Source: a virus
IMG/VR virus record: IMGVR_UViG_3300031963_000027
Span: 62,001-126,000 of that record
Reading direction: 5' to 3' (one strand)
DNA: 64,000 nt
In this document: positions 1 through 7,303 of the stretch, one piece after another
Numbering within the stretch: the stretch's first letter is position 1
Layout of the letters: the number at the start of each line of letters is the position of its first letter
The notes under the pieces: generated by a model
Databases searched by the model: none
Seen by the model: only the letters and a program-made list of their open reading frames with translations
Told to the model about the DNA's origin: nothing
Program-made: the position numbers and the translations under genes

Positions 1-2
1 CT

Positions 3-1394
3 GAAGAGAAGTGTGATCTTATTAATGAGATATATACTGACAAGTATTATAATAGCTGCTGGCCTCTTCACTTATATGGTCATCTAACATTTGATAGACC
101 TGTTAAGACTAGATTTAGTATTGGTCTTGACACTGGTGTTGGTTATGGTGGTGTGTTAACTGGTTATAATGTTGCTACTAGAAAGTTTATTATTGTTCAA
201 TCTACCTTAGATAATAGTCTTAAACAACTTGATAATCTTACTAAGTTTAAGTATCCTGTACAAGACTTAGAAGTTAAGTTAGATGATGATGATACTAGAA
301 AGTTAAGTAGTTTTATCAGAAACAAGGTGCCTTATATCAGTGGAACTATGTGTCCTGCTGATAAGACTGAAACAACCTTAGAAGATATTAAAACTGTGTT
401 AGCCTACTATGCTTCTACTGGACAAACACAAGTGTTAATACAACCTAAATACATGGGTAGTAGAGCACAAGTATTATTAACTAGAAATAGTTATGAGGTG
501 TTTACTAGAAGTGGCTTTAAGTTAAAACATACACCTGAATTAGACACTGCTATACAAGCACTAGAAGATAATGTATCCAATGAGTTAATGACTTGGCTTA
601 ATAGTTTAGGGCCTTATACTTCAACATTATTAGATTGTGAGTTGATGCCTTGGTCTTATCTTGGTAAAGGTTTAATTGAGGATACATTTGAATCTTATTA
701 TTATAGTCATAAGTTACACATTGAAGCTATGATTAAACATGGTTTTTATACTGATTTAGAATCTTATAAGATTAGTGATGATTATGTTAATAAGGTGCCA
801 TCAGCAAACAAACAAGTTGGTAATCTTAATCAATGGAGAAACACTAGTAATCTAGATAATCTAAATATCTTTGGCACTGAACTAGATAAGTATGCCTCAA
901 CTGAAGCACCTTACTTTGTTCCTTTTAATATTCTTAAAGTTGAGTCTGAAGATAAAATTCTTTATAGTAATAGTGAGTTTAATAGATTTAATAACTTTGA
1001 GTTGTTAAGCTTATTACAAACACCATTACATGTGGTTGATGTTAATGATTTAACAGAAGGGATAAAAGTACAAAACTTATATAGTCACCTCGAAGGTATT
1101 GTTGTTAAACCTTACTACAATATTGAAGGCCAAGCACCATATATTAAAGTTAGAAACATAGATTATTTAAGATTAGTTTATGGTCATGACTATACTTCTA
1201 AGTTGGATAAGTTCATTGATAAGAAAAACATTAAAGGTAAACTTAGGGTGTCTATTAATGAATGGCAACTTGGTAATGCTTTATTAGATATGCATTCCTC
1301 TGAGTTTGTTGAATCTAATAAAGAGTATGTTAATACTTTAATTAGACTAATGTTTGAGTTGAAAAAAGAACAAGGACTAGATCCAAAATTATAA
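3..1394 (+). CDS. pnkp: Polynucleotide kinase-phosphatase-ligase (Pnkp), 3' part; start lies outside the window
   Basis: The frame is open to the left edge, so the GTG at 153 is internal. Codons from position 3 encode the end of a calcineurin-like phosphatase domain: LYGHLTF, then LDTGVGYGGVLTGYN, matching the Pnkp pattern IDTGCVFGG-LTA. A complete Pnkp-type adenylyltransferase follows. It has motif I PKYMGSRA with the nucleotidyl lysine at 447-449 (family form EKxMGSRA), LLDCELMPW (family DAELxPW), motif IV EGIVVKP, and IKVRNIDYLRLVYGHDY (family KVRGREYLRIIYGPDY). The C-terminal helical module has the family's spacing. Known Pnkp enzymes heal RNA 2',3'-cyclic phosphate and 5'-OH ends; their ligase is activated by Hen1, whose homologue lies about 570 bp downstream. 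The N-terminal kinase domain should lie to the left and is not visible. The stop overlaps an (AAT)6 run. Confidence 0.92.
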   Translation, partial: EEKCDLINEIYTDKYYNSCWPLHLYGHLTFDRPVKTRFSIGLDTGVGYGGVLTGYNVATRKFIIVQSTLDNSLKQLDNLTKFKYPVQDLEVKLDDDDTRKLSSFIRNKVPYISGTMCPADKTETTLEDIKTVLAYYASTGQTQVLIQPKYMGSRAQVLLTRNSYEVFTRSGFKLKHTPELDTAIQALEDNVSNELMTWLNSLGPYTSTLLDCELMPWSYLGKGLIEDTFESYYYSHKLHIEAMIKHGFYTDLESYKISDDYVNKVPSANKQVGNLNQWRNTSNLDNLNIFGTELDKYASTEAPYFVPFNILKVESEDKILYSNSEFNRFNNFELLSLLQTPLHVVDVNDLTEGIKVQNLYSHLEGIVVKPYYNIEGQAPYIKVRNIDYLRLVYGHDYTSKLDKFIDKKNIKGKLRVSINEWQLGNALLDMHSSEFVESNKEYVNTLIRLMFELKKEQGLDPKL

Positions 1395-1411
1395 ATAATA
1401 ATAATAATAAT
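1394..1411 (+). repeat. (AAT)6 trinucleotide repeat
   Basis: Six perfect AAT units begin at the last base of the Pnkp stop and end directly against a strong Shine-Dalgarno sequence. Such a repeat can change length by slippage and would alter only the spacing between Pnkp and the next start. It could also be a neutral AT-rich leader. Confidence 0.8.
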
Positions 1412-1418
1412 AAAGGAG
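1412..1418 (+). promoter_or_regulatory. Strong ribosome binding site ahead of an interrupted ORF
   Basis: AAAGGAG lies 10 bases before the ATG at 1429. Most genes in this arm have weak or no Shine-Dalgarno sequence, so this is one of the clearest initiation signals here. Oddly, it serves an ORF that meets a TAA after 13 codons. Confidence 0.65.
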
Positions 1419-1428
1419 AAATAACAAT

Positions 1429-1644
1429 ATGCCTTTCTGGAAAGCAAGAGTACTTGATCATGATGATTAAGGTAGAGAGTCTGAATCTGTATACTATGTA
1501 TCAGAACCAGATGAATTAGAAGCTTTACTTACTACATATGATGTTCATAGTATGAGTGATGATTTGCATGAAGGGACAGATGATGTTCCTAATGTTGATT
1601 TAAAAGAGATTAATGATGATACTGCTAGTAAATCAGGCGGCTAG
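1429..1644 (+). pseudogene. Small acidic ORF interrupted by an in-frame TAA
   Basis: The start is supported by AAAGGAG at 1412-1418. The frame reads MPFWKARVLDHDD, then TAA at 1468-1470, then continues protein-like for 57 codons (GRESESVYYVSEPDELEA... to ...DTASKSGG) before TAG at 1642-1644. Beyond the TAG the frame stays open for eight more codons. The second part is acidic and has the amino-acid and codon make-up of its neighbours, which suggests one ancestral reading frame of about 71 codons. One base change (for example GAA or CAA to TAA) would explain it. Options are a recent pseudogene, stop readthrough, or a sequence error. No family was recognised. It sits between Pnkp and Hen1. Confidence 0.55.
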
Positions 1645-1740
1645 ATTAGTAACTTCTTTGGTAGGCAATAAATAAACTATTACAAGTTAGTTGTAGCAAT
1701 ATAATTAACTTGTAATAGCTATAATAAGGTATTAATTAAT

Positions 1741-1969
1741 ATGTATTTAATTGTGGCTGGTTTAAGTGATTTAGATGATATTGATACTGCTAAGTATGCA
1801 GATATAAACACCAATAAAAAAGGCTTCTGTTGCTATTAGGTATGCTCAAATAATGACAAGTAGAACTGATGAAGGTACTTATGATAATGCTTTTGTTTAT
1901 GAGTTAAAGAGTAATAGTATTAAATTGTTATCAGCAAGTTATAGACGTAAAGAGAATGGTTTAATATGA
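1741..1969 (+). pseudogene. Small ORF split by a frameshift at an A6 run, coupled to Hen1
   Basis: From ATG 1741 the frame reads MYLIVAGLSDLDDIDTAKYA and stops at TAG 1837-1839. The neighbouring frame carries the evident continuation, KASVAIRYAQIMTSRTDEGT... to RRKENGLI, ending at TGA 1967-1969, which overlaps the Hen1 ATG (1966) as ATGA. The frames would join exactly if the A6 run at 1816-1821 had five As, giving ...DINTNKKASVAIRYAQ. The break may be a true mutation, a programmed +1 shift or slippage, or a homopolymer sequencing error. An internal ATG at 1853 could also start the second half. The intact stop-start coupling to Hen1 suggests the second half is or was translated. No family recognised. 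Confidence 0.6.
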
Positions 1970-3174
1970 TAATTGACGTTAATTCTAGCAACTTTAACAT
2001 GTCTTACATTCTTAATAAGAATCCTAGTAGTGGCTTGCTTATTAGAGATTGTAGAAAGGGTTTTGTAGTGGGTAAGTATGTTAATCCTTTAACATATATG
2101 GCTGTCTTTGAAGAAGGTACTGGACAGGATTCCTTTGAGAAAGAAGGTAATTATTTAGTTTATAGAGGTTATTGTTCTGCTGAAGCTGCTCTTACAGTAA
2201 TAACAGCATTGTTTGATTGTATTAAAAAAGATAGTAATAATAAGTATGAGGAAGGACCTTCTTTAAATACTATTACTATTAAATGTTTAGATATTGATGT
2301 TAAACATTTATCTATATTTAACACTGAAAGCTTTAACATTACAGAGTATACAATAGCTGATAATTGTAATTTAGTACAATTAAATGTTACTAATAATAGT
2401 AGTTTAATTGATGTTTTAAGGTATACAGCTTTAATTCTATTCATGCAACTTGTTAAGGATAATGTGAGTTATCTAACACTTGATCAAGTTAATGTTTATG
2501 CTAACATCATCAAAAAAAATGACAACATTCCTTTTATTGTTAGACATAGATTTAGAGGCATTCTTGAAGATAATATGTCTAAAAAAGTAGTACCTTTATT
2601 AAATAATGATTCAATTAAACTATCTAATATTGGCAGAAATGAACAACAAAGATTTGCATTTGTAAGTCAACACATTTTATTTAAAAATAGTGTTTTAGAT
2701 ATTGGTTGTGGTCCTGGAAAATATATTAAAGTGTCTAAAGCTGCAAAATATGTTGGTGTAGATATAGATGAAAAGTGTATTGAAAAAGCTAAAACTAAGG
2801 CTAGCCATTTGAATGTAGATGCTTCCTTTTATACTGATTGGGCATTTGCTTTAGAACAATTAACAGAGCCTACAACAGTCCTTTTAATAGAGTTTATTGA
2901 ACATATTGAAAAGGATGTAGCAATGCTTATATTAGAAAAACTTTGTTTATGTGAACAGGTTAAGCAAATACTTATTAGTACTCCTAATAAAGATTTTAAT
3001 AAGCACTTTAATATTGCAGATGATGGTCTTAGGTTTGAAGACCATATCTATGAAATGACAGAAGAGGAGTTTAAAAGACTTCCTGGAAAAGATATAACTT
3101 GGGGAGATTCAGTTGATGGATGTCCTATGACTTTGTATAAAGATTTAAGATTAGAGGTAAGTATTCTTGACTAG
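1966..3174 (+). CDS. hen1: Hen1-type 3'-terminal RNA ribose 2'-O-methyltransferase
   Basis: This 402-residue protein has both halves of bacterial Hen1. The N-terminal ~230 residues fit the Pnkp-activating domain: FNMSYILNKNPSS near the start, VGKYVNPLTYMA, and a segment ending NIPFIVRHRFRG (family form ELIVRRYL). The C-terminal methyltransferase has the SAM loop VLDIGCGPG (243-251), the Mn-binding cluster E309-F-I-E312-H313, ISTPNKDFN, and H360 in FEDHIYEMTEEEF, which are the family's four metal ligands. Known bacterial Hen1 methylates the 2'-OH of the 3' end at a broken RNA before Pnkp seals it, making the site resistant to the same ribotoxin. It overlaps the upstream split ORF by ATGA and the next gene by 8 bases. 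Confidence 0.9.
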   Translation: MIIDVNSSNFNMSYILNKNPSSGLLIRDCRKGFVVGKYVNPLTYMAVFEEGTGQDSFEKEGNYLVYRGYCSAEAALTVITALFDCIKKDSNNKYEEGPSLNTITIKCLDIDVKHLSIFNTESFNITEYTIADNCNLVQLNVTNNSSLIDVLRYTALILFMQLVKDNVSYLTLDQVNVYANIIKKNDNIPFIVRHRFRGILEDNMSKKVVPLLNNDSIKLSNIGRNEQQRFAFVSQHILFKNSVLDIGCGPGKYIKVSKAAKYVGVDIDEKCIEKAKTKASHLNVDASFYTDWAFALEQLTEPTTVLLIEFIEHIEKDVAMLILEKLCLCEQVKQILISTPNKDFNKHFNIADDGLRFEDHIYEMTEEEFKRLPGKDITWGDSVDGCPMTLYKDLRLEVSILD

Positions 3175-4339
3175 TTTATTAGCATATCAACAACCAGATG
3201 GCAGTATTGATTTTAGAAGTAATGCTGCTACTTGTCCTAAGGTAAAAGCCGGCGTTTATAGAGCTTTAAATTCTATGGACAGAGGAATTTATTTAAGTCC
3301 TACAACTGAATTTAAATATCTAGATGAATACTTTCTATTAGATGAATTTGAAGAGTTAGTCTTAGAAAGTTTTAAACAGTCTAATAAGAGTTTAGCTGTT
3401 ATATATCTTGGTCTTAAGGGTAGTGGAAAAACTAAAAGGGCGCATAAACTGGCCCTAGACTCAGGAATGCCAGTGCTAATTATTGATAACTTAGATATTA
3501 TTAATAGTCAACGTTGGAATGATATTGTTGGCAGTGATACATTAAATAACTGGATCATCTTTGTGGATGAGTATGAAAAGAAGTTAGACAATGATAATTC
3601 AGTTGCCTTCTTAAATTGGCTAGACGGGTCAGTTAGTACTAAGCAATTGTTTATATTGATTGGCAATGAACAAGCTAAGACTAAGTATAGTGATCCTCTT
3701 TTAGATAGACTCTCAAGGGTCTTATGGAAGAAAGAATTTGGCTCATTAACCAATGAGCATGTTGAAACATTAGTAAATAAACTCTCCAAGAGAGAAGAAA
3801 AGTCTGAGTTATTAGATCTGCTTAATAATATTCCTGTGTTGTCTATGGATAATACGATGCAGATTATTAGAATAACTAATATGTTTCCAGATAGGTCTAT
3901 TGAGTCTTTACTTACTAAACTAAATATTAGCTTTAATAGTGTTGAAGAGTTTACATTTGTAGATGAGTTTTATAAACCTTTAACATATGGTGAAGATCAT
4001 ATTGGACTAACTATTACTAGAAGTGGTCCTATACTTAATGTTGCAAGAATTATTAGATTCTATATAGAATCTGATGATATTATAGAAAGGTTTAACCCTG
4101 AAGATAGTGATAAAAAGATCTATAGAATAAAGGTTGAAGCTCCTGCAAAGACTATTAAACTTACTAAAGTTAGTAGATTTATATATAAATTTGAAGCTCC
4201 TTATAGTGTTTGTTATAATTATACAGAGTGGGATGAAGATGCGTGGCAGCCTTCTGACAAAACTATGACTGTATTCTTATATAAAACAATGGCCTGGAAT
4301 TTATTAGCTAATCCTAATAGTAATACTTACTATATGTAG
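3167..4339 (+). CDS. AAA+-like P-loop ATPase
   Basis: This 390-residue protein starts at TTG 3167, preceded by AGAGGT; the next in-frame ATG is about 37 codons later and would shorten it. Walker A is GLKGSGKTKRA (about residues 83-93) and Walker B is NWIIFVDEYEK. ILIGNEQAKTKYSDPLLDRL fits sensor 1 plus a downstream arginine region. This is an AAA+ layout with no recognised partner domain. The C-terminal ~150 residues, rich in aromatics, are unfamiliar. It overlaps the Hen1 stop by 8 bases, so the two are probably made together. A role in remodelling RNA or in the repair complex is only inferred from that. Confidence 0.75.
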   Translation: MTSLLAYQQPDGSIDFRSNAATCPKVKAGVYRALNSMDRGIYLSPTTEFKYLDEYFLLDEFEELVLESFKQSNKSLAVIYLGLKGSGKTKRAHKLALDSGMPVLIIDNLDIINSQRWNDIVGSDTLNNWIIFVDEYEKKLDNDNSVAFLNWLDGSVSTKQLFILIGNEQAKTKYSDPLLDRLSRVLWKKEFGSLTNEHVETLVNKLSKREEKSELLDLLNNIPVLSMDNTMQIIRITNMFPDRSIESLLTKLNISFNSVEEFTFVDEFYKPLTYGEDHIGLTITRSGPILNVARIIRFYIESDDIIERFNPEDSDKKIYRIKVEAPAKTIKLTKVSRFIYKFEAPYSVCYNYTEWDEDAWQPSDKTMTVFLYKTMAWNLLANPNSNTYYM

Positions 4340-4344
4340 TAAAT

Positions 4345-4593
4345 ATGATTCAAAGACTTCCTAAGATTGGTGAGGTTATAAAGATATATTGGTCTTCTCC
4401 TGAAGGAGAACAAAGAGCTAGAGTAATTAGTATTGTTCCTTATACAGGAAGATATTCTAATCACTTTACTCATATTATTAGACTAACTTCTAATACTAAT
4501 AGAGGTTGGACTGAAATTGCTTGGAACAAAGATAAGCCTATTTGTGAGTGGTTTATACATAAAAAAATGTATAAGCATGTTATGTGTTTCTAG
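4345..4593 (+). CDS. Conserved small phage protein, SH3-like barrel suspected
   Basis: An 82-residue protein with PKIGEVIKIYW, ARVISIVPYTGRYSNHF and SNTNRGWTEIAWN. I associate this pattern with small conserved phage proteins of unknown function, mostly beta strand and probably a small barrel. It starts 5 bases after the ATPase stop. Its last 17 bases overlap the next gene. No catalytic motif is visible. Confidence 0.6.
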   Translation: MIQRLPKIGEVIKIYWSSPEGEQRARVISIVPYTGRYSNHFTHIIRLTSNTNRGWTEIAWNKDKPICEWFIHKKMYKHVMCF

Positions 4594-4780
4594 CTTTTAT
4601 TATGATCAAGCTTATTGGGTGTATAAATATTTAAATAATAGAAATATACCTTATAAGCTTGATTGTAATATTCATCTTGATGATGGCTTTCAATTGTTTG
4701 TACCAGAAGAATTTTTGTACAAGATTAGAAATGATTTGTGGTATATTGAAAGGCGGTTAGTGGAGTTAAATGATGGTTAA
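4577..4780 (+). CDS. Hypothetical small protein
   Basis: A 67-residue protein, unrecognised. The frame is open upstream to 4517, but ATG 4577 (MLCVSSFYYDQAYWVY) is preferred because an earlier start would mean a long overlap with the upstream gene. It is rich in Tyr, Trp and Leu and ends with an amphipathic helix (LYKIRNDLWYIERRLVEL). It overlaps the upstream gene by 17 bases and the phosphoesterase start by 11 bases, so it lies inside one polycistronic unit. Confidence 0.5.
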   Translation: MLCVSSFYYDQAYWVYKYLNNRNIPYKLDCNIHLDDGFQLFVPEEFLYKIRNDLWYIERRLVELNDG

Positions 4781-5306
4781 GATATATGTAATTAGTGACA
4801 CTCACTTTGGTCATGAGAACAGTCTTAAGTGGCTTGATAGTGAGGGTAATAAGCTAAGACCTTTTGATACAGTTGAAGAGCTAAACAACACTATGATTAC
4901 TAATTGGAATAATACTGTTAAGCCAGAAGATCATGTGTATCATTTAGGAGATGTTGTTATTAAAAAGGAGTACTTAGAGTTAGTAAAACAACTTAATGGT
5001 CATAAGCGTCTGGTCAAAGGTAATCATGACCAACAGACCCTTAAAGAGTATATAGCTGTAGGTTTTCAAGAGATCTATGGAGTAAGAGTATTCCCTGGTT
5101 TAAAGTGTATTTTAAGTCATATACCAATACATCCAGAATGTCTAAAAGAAGACTGGATAAATGTATCGGGCCACCTTCATTCCAACAACCTTTCTGACAG
5201 AAGATATATTAATGTTAGTGTTGAGCAGATAAATTATACTCCTGTTTTGCTAGAAGATATATTAAAACAAAGAAGAAATGAAAATATCAATTCAAGAAGA
5301 AGTTGA
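4770..5306 (+). CDS. Calcineurin-like metallophosphoesterase
   Basis: A 178-residue protein with the full dimetal phosphoesterase set: DTHFGH at the N-terminus, GDVVI, KGNHD, HIPIH and GHLHS. The size and layout match the small phage and bacterial single-domain phosphoesterase family, whose substrates vary (phosphodiesters, nucleotides). ATG 4773 is an equally possible start; GGAG lies upstream of both. It overlaps the preceding gene by 11 bases and the following 36-codon gene by 29. Close to Pnkp-Hen1 it could process RNA ends or degrade a signalling nucleotide, but the sequence does not decide. Confidence 0.85.
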   Translation: MMVKIYVISDTHFGHENSLKWLDSEGNKLRPFDTVEELNNTMITNWNNTVKPEDHVYHLGDVVIKKEYLELVKQLNGHKRLVKGNHDQQTLKEYIAVGFQEIYGVRVFPGLKCILSHIPIHPECLKEDWINVSGHLHSNNLSDRRYINVSVEQINYTPVLLEDILKQRRNENINSRRS

Positions 5307-5388
5307 TTTTATTTTTAGACATAGAAACAAAGCTAATTCAAAATACATTACTGTACTTTCAGAAGATACTCAATTACACTATAAATGA
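5278..5388 (+). CDS. Hypothetical 36-residue protein
   Basis: ATG 5278 to TGA 5386-5388 encodes MKISIQEEVDFIFRHRNKAN and ends LSEDTQLHYK. It overlaps the phosphoesterase by 29 bases and joins the next ATG by an ATGA overlap, which is the main support for it being translated. It is unrecognised. Confidence 0.45.
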   Translation: MKISIQEEVDFIFRHRNKANSKYITVLSEDTQLHYK

Positions 5389-5696
5389 CAAGTAATATTT
5401 ATTATCATGGCAGTCCTATACTTGATCTAACATATTTAGCTGCTAATAGTTACATTACTTCTTATTTATATTTAGTTATAGTCTTTGGTAGATATCATAT
5501 AAGTACAGGTAAAACATGGTGTGATAAAGATTTAATTAAGCCTTTTGATTTTATAAATAGCCCTTATTTTAGAGAGAATTGTATATCAATGGGAATTCCA
5601 ACTGTATACATGATTAAACCTAATGAAAAAGATATTGATTTTTTATCTAATCCATTTGAACATATAATAACTGTAGACATTAAAGTAGAAAAGTAG
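5385..5696 (+). CDS. Small protein with faint ADP-ribosyltransferase-like start
   Basis: A 103-residue protein. The N-terminal NIYYHGSPILDL followed by YITSYLYLVIVFGR recalls the YHGS...YxT...A..FG pattern of small ADP-ribosyltransferase-like proteins. The rest, including FENxIDFxSNPFEHIITVD-like C-terminal text, could not be matched and no acidic catalytic residue can be assigned with confidence. The match is weak and an unrelated fold is quite possible. It is coupled to the preceding 36-residue gene by ATGA. Confidence 0.5.
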   Translation: MTSNIYYHGSPILDLTYLAANSYITSYLYLVIVFGRYHISTGKTWCDKDLIKPFDFINSPYFRENCISMGIPTVYMIKPNEKDIDFLSNPFEHIITVDIKVEK

Positions 5697-5718
5697 AATT
5701 TTTAAATAAACCTGTTCT

Positions 5719-6480
5719 ATGCAACCTTTAAAATCATTAACATTTGTGAGAATTGGATCTGCTAATTCTCACAAATACACTGTTAATAAGAAACAACTAA
5801 GAGCTTTTAGAACTGTTTGTAATAAGATTAATACTAGTTGGAAAGAGTTTGGCATTGAGTATGATGTTATCTCTTGGAATGATGATGTATATGATGAACA
5901 TTGGTCTTATGCAGAGGGCGTTCAATATTATAAAGATAACATTGCACCACAACATCTAGTACAATACAAAGACAAACAAGAAACTCTCATTGATGATTGG
6001 AAAGAAGCTAATAAAGACTTATATGATACTTTTTATAAAGCTAAAACGTATATTGGTTTTAGTAAAGATAGTTATCACAGTCCACCTCAAACTAGAGGTT
6101 TGTATGCTTTTCCACAATATAGATTAGAGACTTTTTTAACTCATTGGGATAGTAATAAAGTTACTATAAAGCATTGTAATGTTGGCAAAGAAAATGAGTC
6201 TTATAGAACGAGGGTTAAAAAATATGTAACTATTAAGTATAATAAACCTACTCTTTGGTGTCATCTTATAGATGAAGCTAAGGAGTTAAAAGTGGATATT
6301 AAAGTTAATAAATATTGGGTTTTAATTAATAGTTGTGACTATTTAAAAGTGCTAGCTTTGTGGGAAAGAAGAAGGGTGAAACAACATAGAAATGAGATTA
6401 GTAATAAGTTTGGATTTATAAAACATTGCTATCAATATGGTAGTAAAGATGACCTAGAAGTATTTTTAGTAGGAGTTTAA
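5719..6480 (+). CDS. Hypothetical protein, 253 residues
   Basis: Unrecognised. It is a soluble, mixed alpha/beta-looking protein rich in Lys, Tyr and Trp (SWKEFGIEYDVISWNDD, TRGLYAFPQYRLETFL, LALWERRRVKQHRNEI). No signal peptide, membrane segment or nucleotide-binding loop is visible. It starts 22 bases after the previous stop and ends 2 bases before the next gene. Confidence 0.6.
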   Translation: MQPLKSLTFVRIGSANSHKYTVNKKQLRAFRTVCNKINTSWKEFGIEYDVISWNDDVYDEHWSYAEGVQYYKDNIAPQHLVQYKDKQETLIDDWKEANKDLYDTFYKAKTYIGFSKDSYHSPPQTRGLYAFPQYRLETFLTHWDSNKVTIKHCNVGKENESYRTRVKKYVTIKYNKPTLWCHLIDEAKELKVDIKVNKYWVLINSCDYLKVLALWERRRVKQHRNEISNKFGFIKHCYQYGSKDDLEVFLVGV

Positions 6481-6482
6481 TA

Positions 6483-6749
6483 ATGTCTAAAGAGATTGAT
6501 AAATATTGGCAAGAACAAATAACACATGTATTAAACAACTTGTTATTCTCTAGTATTAAGGCGGAAGATGCACCTTGTTCTAGCACTCAACATCTTGCAA
6601 CTGCTATGCAGTTATTACATAGATTAGTTCCTGATTACACTATTGATGATAAAGAATGCCAAGAGGAATTAGAATGGTTATTAGAGCTTAATGATATAAA
6701 AAAGGTGATAGATAATTTAGAAACATATAATGCTAGTAAAAAGATTTAA
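6483..6749 (+). CDS. Hypothetical helical small protein
   Basis: An 88-residue, mostly helical and acidic protein (KYWQEQITHVLNNLLFSSIK, CQEELEWLLELNDIKKVI) with one stretch holding Cys and His (PCSSTQHLATAMQLLHRL). Unrecognised. It begins 2 bases after the preceding stop, so it probably shares its transcript and translation. Confidence 0.55.
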   Translation: MSKEIDKYWQEQITHVLNNLLFSSIKAEDAPCSSTQHLATAMQLLHRLVPDYTIDDKECQEELEWLLELNDIKKVIDNLETYNASKKI

Positions 6750-6752
6750 TAC

Positions 6753-6860
6753 ATGCAACAAATACTTAATAAGTTTATAGAAAGATGGCATTTTTGTTTA
6801 GAGTATAAACAATGGTACTTAGAATATACTAGAGATAAAGGTATTAGAAGAAGACTATGA
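6753..6860 (+). CDS. Hypothetical 35-residue basic protein
   Basis: ATG 6753 to TGA 6858-6860 encodes MQQILNKFIERWHFCLEYKQ and ends RDKGIRRRL. It starts 3 bases after the upstream stop and overlaps the next gene by ATGA. The coupling on both sides supports it, although it is short. Unrecognised; aromatic and basic. Confidence 0.45.
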   Translation: MQQILNKFIERWHFCLEYKQWYLEYTRDKGIRRRL

Positions 6861-7300
6861 ACCCTAATATATTTAAATCTAAGTTATACAGGAAGAACAA
6901 CAATACCTGTCATGGTGCTCAATTAGGATGGGATTATACACCCTTATTTAAATATTTATTAAGTAAAGTGGGTCAGCCTTGGAACGATGTTTATAAGGAT
7001 GTTAAGGCTAGATTAAATAGTATTATACCTATTTACTGGATGGTTAATAGATATAAAAATGTTGATAATTTACTAGGATATATAAGGGTTGGTGAAAGCA
7101 CTTATTATAGTTCTTTGTATGTTGATGAGAAGGGCTTATTACAATATGTAGATAAGAATATTAATCACACCACCTTAGAACCTACTTGTAAGTGCTGTAC
7201 TCACACTTTTAATGGTAAAAGATTTACAAAGAAGTACAAAGAAAAGAATATTTTAGATAGAGAATTTGTTGGTAATTTAGGATCTAGTATAGATATATAA
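6857..7300 (+). CDS. Conserved hypothetical protein with C-x-CC-x-H motif
   Basis: A 147-residue protein. It contains SKVGQPWNDVYKDVKARLN and CKCCTHTFNGKRFTKKYKEK. The VGxPWDxVYxE text and a C-terminal CTHTFNGK-like motif recall a hypothetical family seen in bacteria and phages, with no known function. The three cysteines and histidine (CKCCTH) could bind a metal. It is coupled upstream by ATGA. Confidence 0.6.
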   Translation: MNPNIFKSKLYRKNNNTCHGAQLGWDYTPLFKYLLSKVGQPWNDVYKDVKARLNSIIPIYWMVNRYKNVDNLLGYIRVGESTYYSSLYVDEKGLLQYVDKNINHTTLEPTCKCCTHTFNGKRFTKKYKEKNILDREFVGNLGSSIDI

Positions 7301-7303
7301 AAA

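Noticed and set aside
153-1394. GTG 153 as the true start of the ligase gene
   Set aside because: The frame is open to the window edge and the upstream codons encode the phosphatase C-terminus of Pnkp, so 153 is internal.
1429-1650. Stop-codon reassignment (TAA/TAG to Gln, as in some large phages)
   Set aside because: TAA, TAG and TGA all end other genes here in sensible positions with start-stop coupling (for example TAG at 3172-3174 and 4337-4339, TAA at 1392-1394, TGA at 5386-5388). A local break explains the data better.
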